Source: Enterobacter sp. EA-1 (GTDB lineage: Bacteria > Pseudomonadota > Gammaproteobacteria > Enterobacterales > Enterobacteriaceae). From it: 64,000 nucleotides of DNA. The position numbers and the translations under genes are program-made. Location of the stretch: positions 124,001 through 188,000 of the forward strand of contig CP025776.1 of assembly GCA_002886105.1 (NCBI GenBank), read 5' to 3'. The notes under the pieces are model-generated. The model made no database searches, was not told the origin of the DNA, and was given only the letters and a program-made list of their open reading frames with translations. Below are positions 32,595 to 43,407 of the stretch, piece by piece. Position 1 is the stretch's first letter. Every line of letters starts with the position of its first letter.

Positions 32595-34146
32595 TTATTC
32601 CACGATGAACAGCGGCTTACCAGTCATCTCTTGCGGGATTTCCTCTCCCATCAGCGTCAGCATGGTCGGCGCGATATCAGAGAGTTTGCCGCCTGCGATG
32701 GCGTTCACGGCTTTGTCGCCAACGTAGATCAGCGGCACCGGCAGGTTAGTATGCGCGGTGTGTGCCTGACCGGTTGACGGGTCGCGCATCTGTTCAGCGT
32801 TGCCATGGTCTGCGGTGATCAGTAACTGTCCCCCACAGATTCAACCGCTTTGACGACCTGCTCAACGCAGTGATCCAGCGCTTCAACGGCGGCAACCGCG
32901 GCTTCAAACACACCGGTATGACCGACCATATCGCCATTCGGGTAGTTACAAATAATGGTGTCGTATTTGCCGCTGGTGATGGCGGTGACCAGTTTTTCAG
33001 TCAATTCTGCAGAGCTCATTTCCGGCTGCAGATCGTAAGTTGCCACTTTCGGGGGAGTTGATCAGGATACGATCTTCGCCCGGGAACGGCTCTTCAACGC
33101 CACCGTTAAAGAAGAACGTCACATGTGCGTATTTTTCCGTTTCGGAAATACGCAGCTGGGTTCTGTTTTTCTTCGCCATCCATTCGCCGAGCGTATTCGC
33201 CAGAGAGGCAGGCGGGTAAGCAACCGCTGTTTTGATGTCGGCGGCATATTCAGTCAGCATGACGAAATCGCCCAGCTTAACCACTTTCTTACGCGCAAAG
33301 CCGTCAAAGTCCGCATTAACGAACGCACGGGTAATTTCGCGCGCGCGGTCAGCGCGGAAGTTCATGAAAATCAGCGCATCGCCATCTTGCATGGCGGCGT
33401 CCGGCTGACCTGCAGCGCGGATTACGGTGGCTTTGACGAATTCGTCGTTTTCATCGCGCGCATAGGCAGCCTGCAAACCAGCAACGGCGCTATCGACAGT
33501 GAACTCGCCTTTGGCCTGCGTCATCAGGTCGTAAGCTTGCTCAACGCGATCCCAGCGGTTATCGCGGTCCATAGCGAAATAACGACCGATAATAGAGGCA
33601 ACGCGGCCTTTACCAAGCGCGGCGAATTTGTCTTCGAATTTTTTCAGTGAAGACTCAGCGCTGCGCGGCGGGGGTATCACGTCCGTCGAGGAAAGCGTGC
33701 AGGTAGATTTTTTCTGCGCCGCGTTCCGCCGCCAGTTCCACCATCGCCATGATATGGTCTTCATGGCTGTGCACGCCGCCCGCAGAGAGCAGGCCCATGA
33801 TGTGCACTGCTTTGCCAGCGGCAACGGCTTTGTCCACCGCGCCGGACAGCACCGGGTTGCTGGAAGAAGGTGCGTTCTTTGATTTCCACATCCAGACGGG
33901 TCAGGTCCTGATAAACAATACGACCGGCGCCCGAGGGTTAACGTGGCCGACTTCGGAGTTGCCCATCTGGCGATCCGGCAGGCCGACTTCGAGACCGGAT
34001 GCGTCAATCAGGGTATGAGGACGGTTTGCCCACAGTTGATCCATCACCGGGGTCTTTGCGTTGAAAATAGCGTTATCCTGCTGGTCTTCACGGTAGCCGT
34101 AGCCATCCAGAATCACCAGTACCATAGGTTTTTTAGAAACCGACAT
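32595..34146 (-). CDS. gpmI: 2,3-bisphosphoglycerate-independent phosphoglycerate mutase
   Basis: GpmI (GpmM) interconverts 2- and 3-phosphoglycerate with two Mn ions. Start at 34146: [20 protein letters not shown]-type N terminus with the metal-binding Asp. Then [11 protein letters not shown] containing the phospho-Ser, [46 protein letters not shown]-type block, [12 protein letters not shown], and the C-terminal metal site [13 protein letters not shown]. Ends GKPLFIVE. At 33930-33937 the expected CCCAGGTT reads cccgagggtt. Breaks also near 33865, 33665, 33055 and 32830. Divergent from yibN. Confidence 0.96.
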
Positions 34147-34394
34147 TGCGACAACCTCATGCTCAAAGACAAAAAAATTTTGCGTAATTTTACTACAGCT
34201 GAATCGATCAAATAGCCTCAGAAGATCAAAAAAAGCGCCTGCGCCGACGCCTGTTTTCACCGCCTTTACTCATTTTTTTCGTAACACTCCGCAGAAAATG
34301 CATTCCATCGCGCTCGCTGGCTGTATTTGCCACACTGCGCAGGTATACTCCTTTCCGGTTTTTTTATCACTCAGTCGGGAGTCGTTACCCCCAG

Positions 34395-34830
34395 ATGCAA
34401 GAAATTATGCAATTTATCAGCCGCAACCCCATACTGTGTATCGCCACCGGGTCGCGTTACTCGGGGCAGTGCTGTTCACCACTTTCAAAGGCATCGCGTC
34501 TAAAGTGAGAAGTGATTTCTCGCGGCGAAGCCACGCGTCTTATCAATAAAGAAGATGCCGTGGTGGTGGATCTGCGCCAGCGTGATGATTTCCGTAAAGG
34601 TCACATTGCAGGTTCCGTGAATTTGCTGCCAAACGAGATCAAAGCCAATAATGTAGGTGAGCTTTGAGAAACATAAAAGCGCGCCGGTTATCGTGGTTGA
34701 TGGTACCGGCATGCAGGCGCAGGCGCCGGCAAATGCGCTGACGAACGCGGGCTTCGAGAAAGTCTACGTACTGAAAGACGGTATCTCTGGTTGGATCGGA
34801 GAGAACCTGCCATTAGTTCGCGGTAAATAA
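34395..34830 (+). CDS. yibN: YibN, membrane-anchored rhodanese-like protein
   Basis: Start at 34395 gives [17 protein letters not shown], one N-terminal membrane segment, followed by a rhodanese-like domain: [36 protein letters not shown], then [20 protein letters not shown]. The usual catalytic Cys position reads GMQA, so sulfurtransferase activity is doubtful here (E. coli has GMQC). Ends [10 protein letters not shown]. Breaks near 34450, 34510 and 34665. Heads the yibN-grxC-secB-gpsA operon. Confidence 0.92.
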
Positions 34831-34877
34831 TTTGCCCGGCGGAGAGCTCCCGCGGGGGTCAAAGCTGGAGAAGAGTT

Positions 34878-35129
34878 ATGGCCAATATCGAGATCTACAC
34901 GAAAGCAACCTGCCCGTTTTGCCACCGTGCGAAAGCGCTTCTGAGCAGCAAAGGCGTGACTTTTGCTGAGTTGCCGATTGACGGCGACGCGGTAAAACGT
35001 GAAGAGATGATTCAACGTAGTGGCCGTACAACGGTTCCGCAGATTTTTATCGATGCGCAGCACATTGGCGGCTGTGACGATTTATATGCGCTGGACGCGC
35101 GTGGCGGGCTGGATCCGCTGTTGCGTTAA
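34878..35129 (+). CDS. grxC: Glutaredoxin 3
   Basis: Glutathione-dependent thiol-disulfide oxidoreductase. Intact 83-codon frame with start at 34878 after agaagagtt. The redox motif CPFC is at residues 12-15 (KATCPFCHRAKALL), the cis-Pro loop is TTVPQIF, and the glutathione-binding GGCDDLYALD follows. One of the few frames in the window with no break. 47 bases after yibN and 38 before secB. Confidence 0.97.
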   Translation: MANIEIYTKATCPFCHRAKALLSSKGVTFAELPIDGDAVKREEMIQRSGRTTVPQIFIDAQHIGGCDDLYALDARGGLDPLLR

Positions 35130-35167
35130 TGCCTTAAAGCACTACAACACTAAAGGGTTATTCACTC

Positions 35168-35638
35168 ATGTCCGAACAAAACAACACCGAAATGACTTTC
35201 CAGATTCAGCGTATTTATACGAAAGATATCTCTTTCGAAGCGCCGAACGCGCCGCACATCTTCCAGAAAGAGTGGCAGCCGGAAGTGAAACTGGACCTCG
35301 ACACCGCCTCTACTCAACTGGCGGAAGGCGTTTATGAAGTGGTTCTGCGCGTTACCGTAACCGCTTCCCCTCGGGCGAAGAGACTGGCTTCCTGTGTGAA
35401 GTACAGCAGGGCGGTATCTTCTCCATCGACGGTATCGAAGGTACCCAGATGGCGCATTGCCTTGGTGCATACTGCCCGAACATCCTGTTCCCGTATGCGC
35501 GTGAGTGCATCACCAGCCCTGGTGTCCCGCGGTACTTTCCCGCAACTGAACCTTGCGCCAGTTAACTTTGATGCGCTGTTCATGAACTACCTGCAACAGC
35601 AGACTGGCGAAGGTGCTGAACAACATCAGGATGCCTGA
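35168..35638 (+). CDS. secB: Protein-export chaperone SecB
   Basis: SecB holds precursor proteins unfolded and delivers them to SecA. Start at 35168: [20 protein letters not shown]; end [20 protein letters not shown] then [13 protein letters not shown]. The frame is open from start to stop, but residues about 67-118 are out of phase: the conserved [19 protein letters not shown] and [14 protein letters not shown] appear in another frame. Two bases are gained at 35367-35375 (expected TCCCTGGGC) and one near 35518, restoring phase with one surplus codon. The stop overlaps the gpsA start (TGATG). Confidence 0.95.
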   Translation: MSEQNNTEMTFQIQRIYTKDISFEAPNAPHIFQKEWQPEVKLDLDTASTQLAEGVYEVVLRVTVTASPRAKRLASCVKYSRAVSSPSTVSKVPRWRIALVHTARTSCSRMRVSASPALVSRGTFPQLNLAPVNFDALFMNYLQQQTGEGAEQHQDA

Positions 35639-36662
35639 TGAACGCACTTAATGCTGCAATGACTGTGATCGGTGCCGGCTCTTACGGCACCGCTCTTGCC
35701 ATCACACTGGCAAGAAACGGCCACCGAGGTTGTGCTCTGGGGCCATGACCCGAAACATATCGCGACCCTGCAGCACGATCGTTGCAATGCCGCGTTTCTC
35801 CCCGATGTGCCTTTCCCTGACACCCTGCAATTAGAAAGCGACCTTACGTGTGCGCTCGCCGCCAGCCGCAATATTCTGGTGGTGGTGCCAAGCCATGTCT
35901 TTGGCGAGGTGCTGGCGCAGATCAAACCGCTGATGCGCCATGATGCACGCATTGTCTGGGCGACAAAAGGCACTGGAGGCGGAAACGGGGCGTCTGTTAG
36001 CGGATGTCGCGCGTGAAGCCTTAGGCCCGGATATTCCGTTGGCGGTGATCTCCGGCCCGACCTTTGCGAAAGAGCTGGCGGCAGGTTTGCCCACGGCGAT
36101 TTCGCTGGCATCGACCGACCCGCAGTTTGCCGACGACCTTCAGCAGCTTTTGCACTGCGGCAAAAGTTTTCGCGTTTACAGCAACCCGGACTTCATTGGC
36201 GTGCAGCTTGGCGGCGCCGTGAAAAACGTGATTGCGATTGGCGCGGGCATGTCTGATGGCATCGGCTTTGGTGCGAATGCCCGTACTGCTCTGATTACCC
36301 GCGGCCTGACAGAAATGTCGCGCCTTGGTGCTGCGCTGGGCGCCGATCCGGCAACCTTTATGGGCATGGCTGGTTTGGGCGATCTGGTGCTGACCTGCAC
36401 CGATAACCAGTCGCGTAACCGCCGTTTTGGCATGATGCTTGGCCGGGGAATGGACGTGCAAAGCGCCCGTGAGGACAAGATTGGTCAGGTGGTCGAAGGT
36501 TACCGCAATACCAAAGAAGTTCGCGCGCTGGCACACCGGTTTGGCGTTGAAATGCCAATAACCGAGGAAATTTATCAGGTATTGTATTGCGGAAAAAATG
36601 CGCGCGAGGCAGCATTGACGCTATTAGGTCGTGCGCGTAAAGACGAACGCAGCAATCACTAA
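35638..36662 (+). CDS. gpsA: sn-Glycerol-3-phosphate dehydrogenase [NAD(P)+]
   Basis: GpsA makes glycerol 3-phosphate from dihydroxyacetone phosphate for phospholipid synthesis. Start at 35638: [20 protein letters not shown] with GxGxxG. Then [35 protein letters not shown], and the catalytic-lysine block [20 protein letters not shown], then [19 protein letters not shown]. Ends [11 protein letters not shown]. Breaks near 35726 and 35972, and one added codon at AREDKIGQ. Translationally coupled to secB; cysE follows as in E. coli. Confidence 0.97.
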
Positions 36663-36813
36663 ATACACATTATCTTTCCGGCTGCCTCCTTGTTGGCTGC
36701 CTGTGCATCCCCGGTTGCTTACTCACGTAAGCTGCCGGGGCTGCTCTGATTGGCTGTCCCGAGGCATTCTGGATGATGTTGTGTATTGAAACGCAGATAT
36801 TCTGGAGTAAGCA

Positions 36814-37632
36814 ATGTCGTGTGAAGAACTGGATCTGGTCTGGAACAACATCAAAGCCGAAGCCCGGGCGCTGGCGGACTGTGAGCCCATGCTGGCCAGT
36901 TTTTACCATGCGACATTACTCAAGCACGAAAACTGGGCAGCGCGCTGAGCTATATGCTGGCCAACAAACTGGCATCGCCGATTATGCCGGCTATCGCTAT
37001 TCGCGAAGTGGTGGAAGAAGCTTATGCCGCAGATCCGGAAATGATTGCTTCCGCCGCTTGCGATATTCAGGCCGTGCGAACCCGCGATCCGGCGGTAGAT
37101 AAGTACTCCACGCCGCTGCTCTATCTGAAAGGTTTTCACGCGCTGCAGGCGTACCGTATTGGTCACTGGCTGTGGCTGCAAGGGCGTCGCGCGCTGGCGA
37201 TTTTCCTGCAAAACCAGTGTCGGTGAGCTTCCGGTGGACATTCATCCGGCGGCGAAAATCGGCCGCGGCATTATGCTCGACCATGCAACCGGCATTGTGG
37301 TGGGTGAAACCGCCGTCATTGAAGATGATGTGTCGATTCTGCAATCGGTGACCCTTGGCGGGACCGGGAAAACGTCCGGCGACCGTCATCCGAAGATCCG
37401 CGAAGGTGTGATGATTGGCGCAGGCGCGAAAATCCTCGGCAATATCGAAGTCGGTCGTGGGGCGAAAATCGGCGCGGGTTCCGTAGTGTTGCAACCCGTC
37501 CCGCCGCACACCACCGCCGCAGGCGTTCCGGCGCGCATTGTGGGTAAACCGGAGAGTGATAAGCCATCAATGGATATGGATCAGCATTTCAACGGGATAA
37601 ACCACGGTTTCGAATACGGCGACGGAATTTAG
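36814..37632 (+). CDS. cysE: Serine O-acetyltransferase
   Basis: CysE acetylates L-serine for cysteine synthesis and is feedback-inhibited by cysteine. Start at 36814 (MSCEELDLVWNNIKAEARAL, good ggag upstream). N-terminal helices include LANKLASPIMPAIAIREVVE and DPAVDKYSTPLLYLKGFHAL. The left-handed beta-helix with hexapeptide repeats runs from VDIHPAAKIGRGIMLDHATG to RGAKIGAGSVVLQPVPPHTT, with catalytic His in LDHATG. Ends GINHGFEYGDGI. Breaks near 36920 and 37218. Confidence 0.97.
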
Positions 37633-37803
37633 TTTTCTGGCTATTTTACTCGCTAGCCTGAACCGGGCAGTGCTCAAAATCCTCACGTACTGCGTGTACG
37701 CTCCGGTTTTTCCGCGCTGTCCGTGTTCAATCTGCCTTCGCCAATCACCAAAAAGTGTTACCTATGTTTCCGATTAATATCCGCCACCCGACACGCTAAC
37801 CTT

Positions 37804-38278
37804 TCAACTGCGCAGTATTGCCCCTGAGTAACCTAACTGGCGCCGAGGGCCTCATACACCACTACCGACACGGCGTTTGACAGATTCATACTGCGGCTGT
37901 CCGGCATCATTGGAATACGGATTTTCTGCTCAGCTGGCAGCACATCAAGAATGGTTGCCGGCAGTCCGCGGGTTTCCCGGACCAAACATCAGAAAATCCC
38001 CGTCCTGATAACTCACTGCACTGTGCGCTGGCGTACCTTTGGTGGTCAGCGCGAACAGGCGCTGCGGCTGCTCTGCGGCAACAAAAGCGGCGTAATCATG
38101 GTGGCGTTTCACGGCGGCGAACTCATGGTAATCCAGCCCGGCGCGGCGCAGGCGCTTATCGTCCCGTAAAACCCATCGGTTCGATGATATGCAGGCTAAA
38201 ACCCGTATTGGCGCACAGGCGGATAATATTCCCGGTATTCGGTGGGATTTCTGGTTCGAATAAAACGATGTTTAACAT
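37804..38278 (-). CDS. trmL: tRNA (cytidine/uridine-2'-O)-methyltransferase TrmL
   Basis: SPOUT-class enzyme methylating the wobble nucleotide of tRNA-Leu isoacceptors. Start at 38278: [20 protein letters not shown] with the conserved Asn. The trefoil-knot block is [17 protein letters not shown], then [20 protein letters not shown]. The end, corrected, is [17 protein letters not shown] with TGA 37804-37806; as written, a two-base gain at 37843-37848 (GCCTGGCGC read as gccctcggcgc) makes a false early stop. Other breaks near 38165 and 37980. Convergent with cysE. Confidence 0.94.
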
Positions 38279-38324
38279 AATGCTGCCCCTGATGATAACG
38301 CGGGGCAGAATAGCAGATTTTTCC

Positions 38325-38526
38325 CTCACCCCTAACCCTCTCCCACAGGGAGAGGGACAGGCAGGTGTGGTTTTTCACTTTCGCTCCCCAAAGGGAAGTG
38401 CGGGTTTTCCCCCTCTCCCTTACACCCCACTGGGGGAGAGGGGACAGGCAGGTGCGGTTTTCACTTTCACCCCAAAGGGAAGTGCGAGTTTCCCCTCTCC
38501 CTTACAGGAGAGGGCCGGGGTGAGGG
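38325..38526. repeat. BoxC-like tandem hairpin repeats
   Basis: Three G/C-rich inverted units of the ccctctccc...gggagaggg type lie between trmL and lldD. Two tandem copies of about 65 bases (38356-38422 and 38443-38504) share gacaggcaggtg...aaagggaagtgcg. The outer ends, ccctcaccc and gggtgaggg, also pair. This is the known enterobacterial intergenic family of boxC/bcr type. Confidence 0.65.
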
Positions 38527-39716
38527 TTATGCCGCATCCCCATGTGCCAGCGGCGCCAGCGCAGCGGGCAACTGACTCAGCTCCTGCACCAGCGAATCTT
38601 TGCTGATTTCGCTAATCGATCTCGCGCCGGTTAACGTCATCGCCACTTTCATCTCTTTCTCAATTAAATCCAGCAGATTTGCCACCCCCCGGCGTCCGTG
38701 CGTTGCCAGTGCGTAGAGATACGCGCGGCCCAGCAGTACGGTGTCAGCACCGAGCGCAATCATGCGCACGACATCCAGACCGTTGCGGATGCCGCTGTCG
38801 GCGAGAATAGCAATGTCCCCTTTGACCGCATCGGCGATAGCCGGTAATGCACGAGCGGATGAGAGTACGCCGTCGAGCTGGCGGCCGCCGTGGTTGGAGA
38901 CCACAATGCCATCGGCGCCAAAGCGCACCGCATCACGGGCGTCTTCTGCATCCGAGGATCCCTTTGATCACCATCGGGCCGTCCCAGAATTCGCGGATCC
39001 ACTCCAGTCTTTCCATGAAATCGAGGGATCGAAGTTTTTGCCAGCCAGCCAATGTAGTCTTCCGGTGCCGGTTGGTTTGCCAAGGTAAGTTGAGATGTTG
39101 CCCAAATCGTGAGGACGCCCGTTCATGCCGACATCCCACGCCCATTGCGGGTGCGTCACGGCCTGCCAGTAACGGCGCAGCGCGGCATTCGGGCCGCTCA
39201 TGCCGGAGTGCGCATCACGGTAACGTGCGCCCGGCGTCGGCATATCGACGGTGAACACCAGTGTGGAGCAACCCGCTGCTTTGGCGCGCTCCAGCGCATT
39301 ACGCATAAAGCCGCGATCGCGCAGGACATAGAGCTGGAACCACATTGGCCGTTTCCAGGGTGGGCGCAACTTCTTCAATCGGGCAGACGGACACCGTCGA
39401 CAGGGTAAAAGGTATGCCTTTCGCATCGGCTGCCCCTGCGGCCTGTACTTCGCCACGTCGCGCATACATACCGCATAATCCGACCGGCGCCAGCGCCACA
39501 GGCATCGAGAGTTTTTCGTTAAACAGCGTGGTGTCGAGGCTGAGATCAGACATATTTTTCAGCACCCGCTGGCGCAGTGCGACCTCGGGATAAATCTTCA
39601 ACGTTGCGGCGCAGGGTATATTCGGCATACGCACCGCCGTCGATATAGTGAAACAGGAACGGCGGCAGAATGCGCTGTGCTGCCGCGCGGTAGTCGCTGG
39701 CTGCGGAAATAATCAT
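38527..39716 (-). CDS. lldD: L-lactate dehydrogenase (quinone-dependent)
   Basis: FMN enzyme at the inner membrane oxidising L-lactate to pyruvate and passing electrons to quinone. Start at 39716: [20 protein letters not shown], overlapping the lldR stop. Key blocks: [59 protein letters not shown] and the active-site [10 protein letters not shown] with its catalytic His/Arg, then [20 protein letters not shown]. Ends [10 protein letters not shown]. Breaks near 39590, 39350, 39040-38990 and 38955, the last at a CCAGG read as ccgagg. Third gene of lldPRD. Confidence 0.96.
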
Positions 39717-40476
39717 GCTTTTTTCTCCCTCGGAGTGAATATGCTGTTCGTCCGGCAGGCGGGTGATCCGCGCCTGCCGGGCCTGATCTTCATCGAACTG
39801 GCGAATGGTGGTGTGCACAAAACCAAGATGGGCCATCATCGCCTGACGCGCGCCCTCGGCGTCTCCGGCAAGAATGGCGTTCATCACCGCCTTGTGCTGT
39901 TCGGTAAGCTGCGAAAAAACGGGGGGAACCAGTACATACGCTGGCGACTCTGCTTCACGGAGGATTGCAGCAGATCGAAAAAAGCCCCGCATCGTCTGGA
40001 GCAACACCACATTATGCGACGCTTCCGCGATGGCAAGATGGAAGCGCACATCCGCTTGTGACGCCGAGTCCGGATCGTCGGATTGCGTGGCGTCAAAGCA
40101 CAGGACAATTTTCTCTTTGTCTGCTTCCGTTGCACGCATCGCCGCATGCCGAGGCCGTGCTGGCTTCGATGGCGTGGCGCGCTTCAAGAATATCGAAGCT
40201 GTAGTCCGGATCGTCATTCAGCAGTGTCTTTAACGGCTGCACAATGTTTTGTTCGGACCACTCATCGTGCTGCCAGCGCACAAAGGTGCCGCCGCGGCGG
40301 CTCAACAACACGCCTTCGCTCACCAGCCGCGACAGTGCTTCACGCAATGAATTGCGCGACACGCCAAGCTGGCGCTCAGCGGGCAATTTCATGCCCGCTT
40401 CCAGTTGCTGCTCTGCAATCAGCGCCCGCACACGGTCAACAACCTCGTCCGTCAGGCGTCTGGGTAACACTTTCAT
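39713..40476 (-). CDS. lldR: L-lactate operon regulator LldR
   Basis: GntR/FadR-subfamily regulator of lldPRD that responds to L-lactate. Start at 40476 ([20 protein letters not shown]), overlapping the lldP stop; an ATG at 40487 is possible. The winged helix reads [20 protein letters not shown], four residues shorter than E. coli (AERQLAMQLGVSRN), which would remove part of the first recognition-helix turn. The C-terminal domain shows [20 protein letters not shown] and the metal/ligand His residues of FCD proteins. Breaks near 40305, 40150, 39985 and at 39727-39733, where TCCAGGGAG is misread, hiding the stop. Confidence 0.93.
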
Positions 40477-42134
40477 GGGGATCATCCAGTGGTCAGCACA
40501 TAGGCCTGGAAGTGTCGTAATGAGACCGACCATACAGGTGAAAATCAGGCTGTGTTTAACGGTAAAGCGGAACAGATCGGACTCTTTCCCCACCAGACCA
40601 ACGGCCGCACAGGCAATGGCGATGGATTGCGGTGAAATCATTTTTCCGGTGACGCCGCCAGTGGTGTTTGCCGCCACCATCAGCACATCTGACACCCCAA
40701 TCTGTTGAGCGGCGGTGGCCTGCAAGGCGGCAAACAACGCATTCGACGAGGTATCCGAACCGGTAAGGAATACCCCCAACCAGCCAAGGAACGGCGAGAA
40801 GAAGGTAAAGGCGTTACCGGTATGTGCCAGCGCTAATGCCAGCGTTGAAGAGAGCCCGGAATAGTTGGAAATAAAGGCAAAGGCCAGCACCATTCCGATG
40901 GAGTAAATCGGCAACGCCAGATCGCGCAACGTGCTGGTAAAGGTGCTGATCGCGTCTTTTGTCTTCATGCGCAGCCAGATAATCGACAGGATAGCGGCAA
41001 ACAAAATGGCCGTGCCGGTCGCTGAGAACCAGTCAAATTTATAGATGGCTGCGTAAGGCGTGGCTGCGCTGACCACCGGCGGCATACGCGCGACCAGCTT
41101 ATCCGGGCAGTGCGGTACGGAAACGGTGAACACCCAGTCATACAGCGCACCGCCGAGCGAACATGGCCTTAAATGGCGGGACGCTCCACAACGTAACGGT
41201 GGCGGTCAGAAACAGGAATGGCGACCGAGGCACGCAGGATCTGCCCGCCGCTGTAGTGGGTGCGTTGCAGATTGAGATCGACCTGCGAGGCGCCCATATC
41301 GCCAAAGCGGAAAATACGTACCGGCTTCCAGCGCTTGAGGAACAGTGTCAGACAGACCAGTGACACCAGCGACGAGATAATGTCTGGCAGCTCCGGGCCG
41401 ATAAAGTTTGAACTCAAATACTGGGCAATGGCAAACGAACCCCCCGGCCACAATCACCGCAGGCCGGGTCTCTTTCACGCCGCGCCAGCCGTCCATAATC
41501 GCCATGATCCAGAACAGCACAATAATGGTCAGGAACGGCAACTGGCGCCCCACCATCTGGCCAATTTCAAAGCTGTCCAGCCCGGTGACTTGTCCGGCAA
41601 CCAGAATCGGAATGCCCATTGCGCCGAAAGCGACCGGTGCGGTATTGACGATCAAACACAAACCGGCGGCATACAGCGGATTAAAACCGAGCCCGACCAA
41701 CAGTGCCGCCGTGATCGCTACCGGTGCGCCAAACCCGGCCGCCCCTTCGAGGAACGCACCGAATGAGAAACCGACAATCAGCATTTGCAGGCGCTGGTCC
41801 GGGGTAATGGAGAGAATCGACGAGCGGATAATGTCGAACTGCCCGGTTTTCACCGAGATTTTATAGACAAATACCGCAGCGATAATGATCCGGTGCGATA
41901 GGCCACAGACCATAGAAGAAACCATACACCACAGAGGCGAGGGCGTGATCCAGAGGCATATCGTAGAACAGCAACGCGACCGCCGGGCGATAGCCACGGT
42001 CCAGCTCGCAGCAACATAGCCTTTTAATTTGAGCTTTATGAGCGCGAAAAGAAAAACAGGATCGGCAGTGAAGCGATCAGACTGGATAGCCAGATATTCC
42101 CGGCCGGGTCGTAATTCTGTTGCCAGAGATTCAT
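40473..42134 (-). CDS. lldP: L-lactate permease
   Basis: Proton symporter for L-lactate (LctP family) with about 12 membrane segments. Start at 42134: [20 protein letters not shown]. Typical blocks: [80 protein letters not shown] and [20 protein letters not shown]. The end should be LTWMIP; an ACCTGG near 40492 reads accactgg. Breaks near 42040, 41985, 41905, 41440, 41215-41160 and 41110. First gene of lldPRD. Confidence 0.95.
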
Positions 42135-42212
42135 GCAGGTCTCCTGAGAACCACCGTAAAACAGGCGAGCGGTAAGTCTGCGCTTATCTCTGCATCACAT
42201 GTTTTGTAAAAG

Positions 42213-42223
42213 TGGTCCTGCCA
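42213..42223. promoter_or_regulatory. Candidate LldR operator O2
   Basis: TGGTCCTGCCA, a near-palindrome of the FadR-subfamily type, 79 bases upstream of lldP. Its centre is 126 bases from that of the second candidate (42337-42351), close to the spacing of the two LldR operators described for E. coli lldPRD. Confidence 0.45.
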
Positions 42224-42336
42224 GTGGTGGTGTGTAGGGTTTGTGATAACGAATGGTTATCCAAATGTTGCTATCTGGCAATTGGGATGTGACGTGATTT
42301 TATGGAATTGTGAACCGCAGAGAAAATCAGGGAGAG

Positions 42337-42351
42337 ATTGGTAGGGCCAAT
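42337..42351. promoter_or_regulatory. Candidate LldR operator O1
   Basis: ATTGGTAGGGCCAAT, a perfect six-base inverted repeat with three-base centre, close to the PdhR/LldR operator pattern. It stands upstream of the lldP promoter region, between lldP and the yibL terminator. Confidence 0.6.
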
Positions 42352-42352
42352 T

Positions 42353-42394
42353 TTCACAGCACTTGCCCCGGTGAAGAGGAACAAGTGCTGTGAA
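42353..42394. terminator. Long hairpin downstream of yibL
   Basis: ttcacagcacttg (42353-42365) and caagtgctgtgaa (42382-42394) are perfect 13-base complements around a 16-base loop. It begins nine bases after the yibL stop on the minus strand. With T-rich flank on minus only weakly present, termination or mRNA protection are both possible. Confidence 0.6.
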
Positions 42395-42402
42395 CAGGAG
42401 GG

Positions 42403-42764
42403 TCAGAATGCGCTTTTGGCAAAGCCGGTCATGGCTTCAAGACCCATTTCACGACCCAGCGCGGTCATCGGGTGTACGACCACCGGTGCCACGGACGCTT
42501 TTTTCAACTTGCCGAGATCCGCCTGCTCTTTTTTGGTGATGGCCCGGCTGAACGGCATTTTCATCAGCTTTTGCGCTTCTTTGCTCAGCTTCTGGGTGTA
42601 TTGCTCGCGCAGACGGAGGATTTCCGCTTCCAGCGTGGTTTTTCTCTTTTCCAGCTCGGCGTATTTGTCCGCCGCGTCAACTAACGAGAGATCGGCTTGC
42701 TGGTGGCGAATAGCGTCGAGGCGGTCGCTCAGACGCTTAATTTCGTTTTTTCGACTTCTTTCAT
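42403..42764 (-). CDS. yibL: YibL, ribosome-associated protein
   Basis: Small conserved enterobacterial protein (YibL/DUF2810) reported to associate with ribosomes. Start at 42764: [20 protein letters not shown] (one A missing from a run breaks the frame at residue 6). A basic coiled-coil body follows: [20 protein letters not shown], then [20 protein letters not shown] and [20 protein letters not shown]. Ends AKSAF at 42403. About 120 residues. Lies between mtlR and lldP. Confidence 0.93.
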
Positions 42765-42820
42765 GATGCCCGGTTTTGTTGGGGGATAAAAAGATAAGGA
42801 TACAGCATTTATAACGGAGT

Positions 42821-43407
42821 TTACTTCTGGAATGCCTTTTTAAGCTGATACGGGAAATCAGCTCGGTGAGCGACAGCACCATTGTGGAACGCACCACCTG
42901 CTGGTAGCGCTGTTTTGCATCGCAAAAGGTCAGGATCGCTGGTGTCGAACAGCGGTGTTGGCGGCAGGGCGGCAACGCAGTGCAGCTCGCCAAAAGGCCC
43001 GAGGATTTCATCATCGGTAAAGGCGTATTCCGTGCCGTCGTGGTTCAGCTCCTCGCGTAGCGCCATCAGCAGTTCCGCGTCTTCATACTCCGGGCGAGAA
43101 ATCACCCCAAGACCGTAAATCAGCTTCAAACGCACAGACAAATTGCCCAGCGGTCCATCTCCGTCAAGTAGCGGCTCAACAGCATATTTCACCGCATAAT
43201 CGTCTTTGCGGAATACCTGCAGCACCAGAATATTGATCGCCTCATTGAGTAGCTCAACGGCGGCAATCAAAAAACTTCGCACGGTTTTGCCAGCATTCAG
43301 ACGCTCGAGTACACGGTTTTCGAAGGCCTGCGTTTTTCCATTATTGCCTGCATATCTGACAATTTCGTTAACAGGCGCGGGGAGTCCCGCGCCAGAGTCG
43401 GCATCAT
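42821..43407 (-). CDS. mtlR: Mannitol operon repressor MtlR
   Basis: MtlR represses mtlADR in E. coli. Start at 43407 (ATGA overlap with the mtlD stop) gives [20 protein letters not shown]; the second ATG at 43404 is equally possible. Then [58 protein letters not shown] and [20 protein letters not shown]. Ends [16 protein letters not shown]. Breaks near 43340, 42925 and 42850. All-alpha fold without a classical helix-turn-helix. Confidence 0.93.

Noticed and set aside
38356-38504. CRISPR-like reading of the tandem repeats
   Set aside because: Only two long units with similar spacers; the inverted G/C-rich ends are of boxC type.
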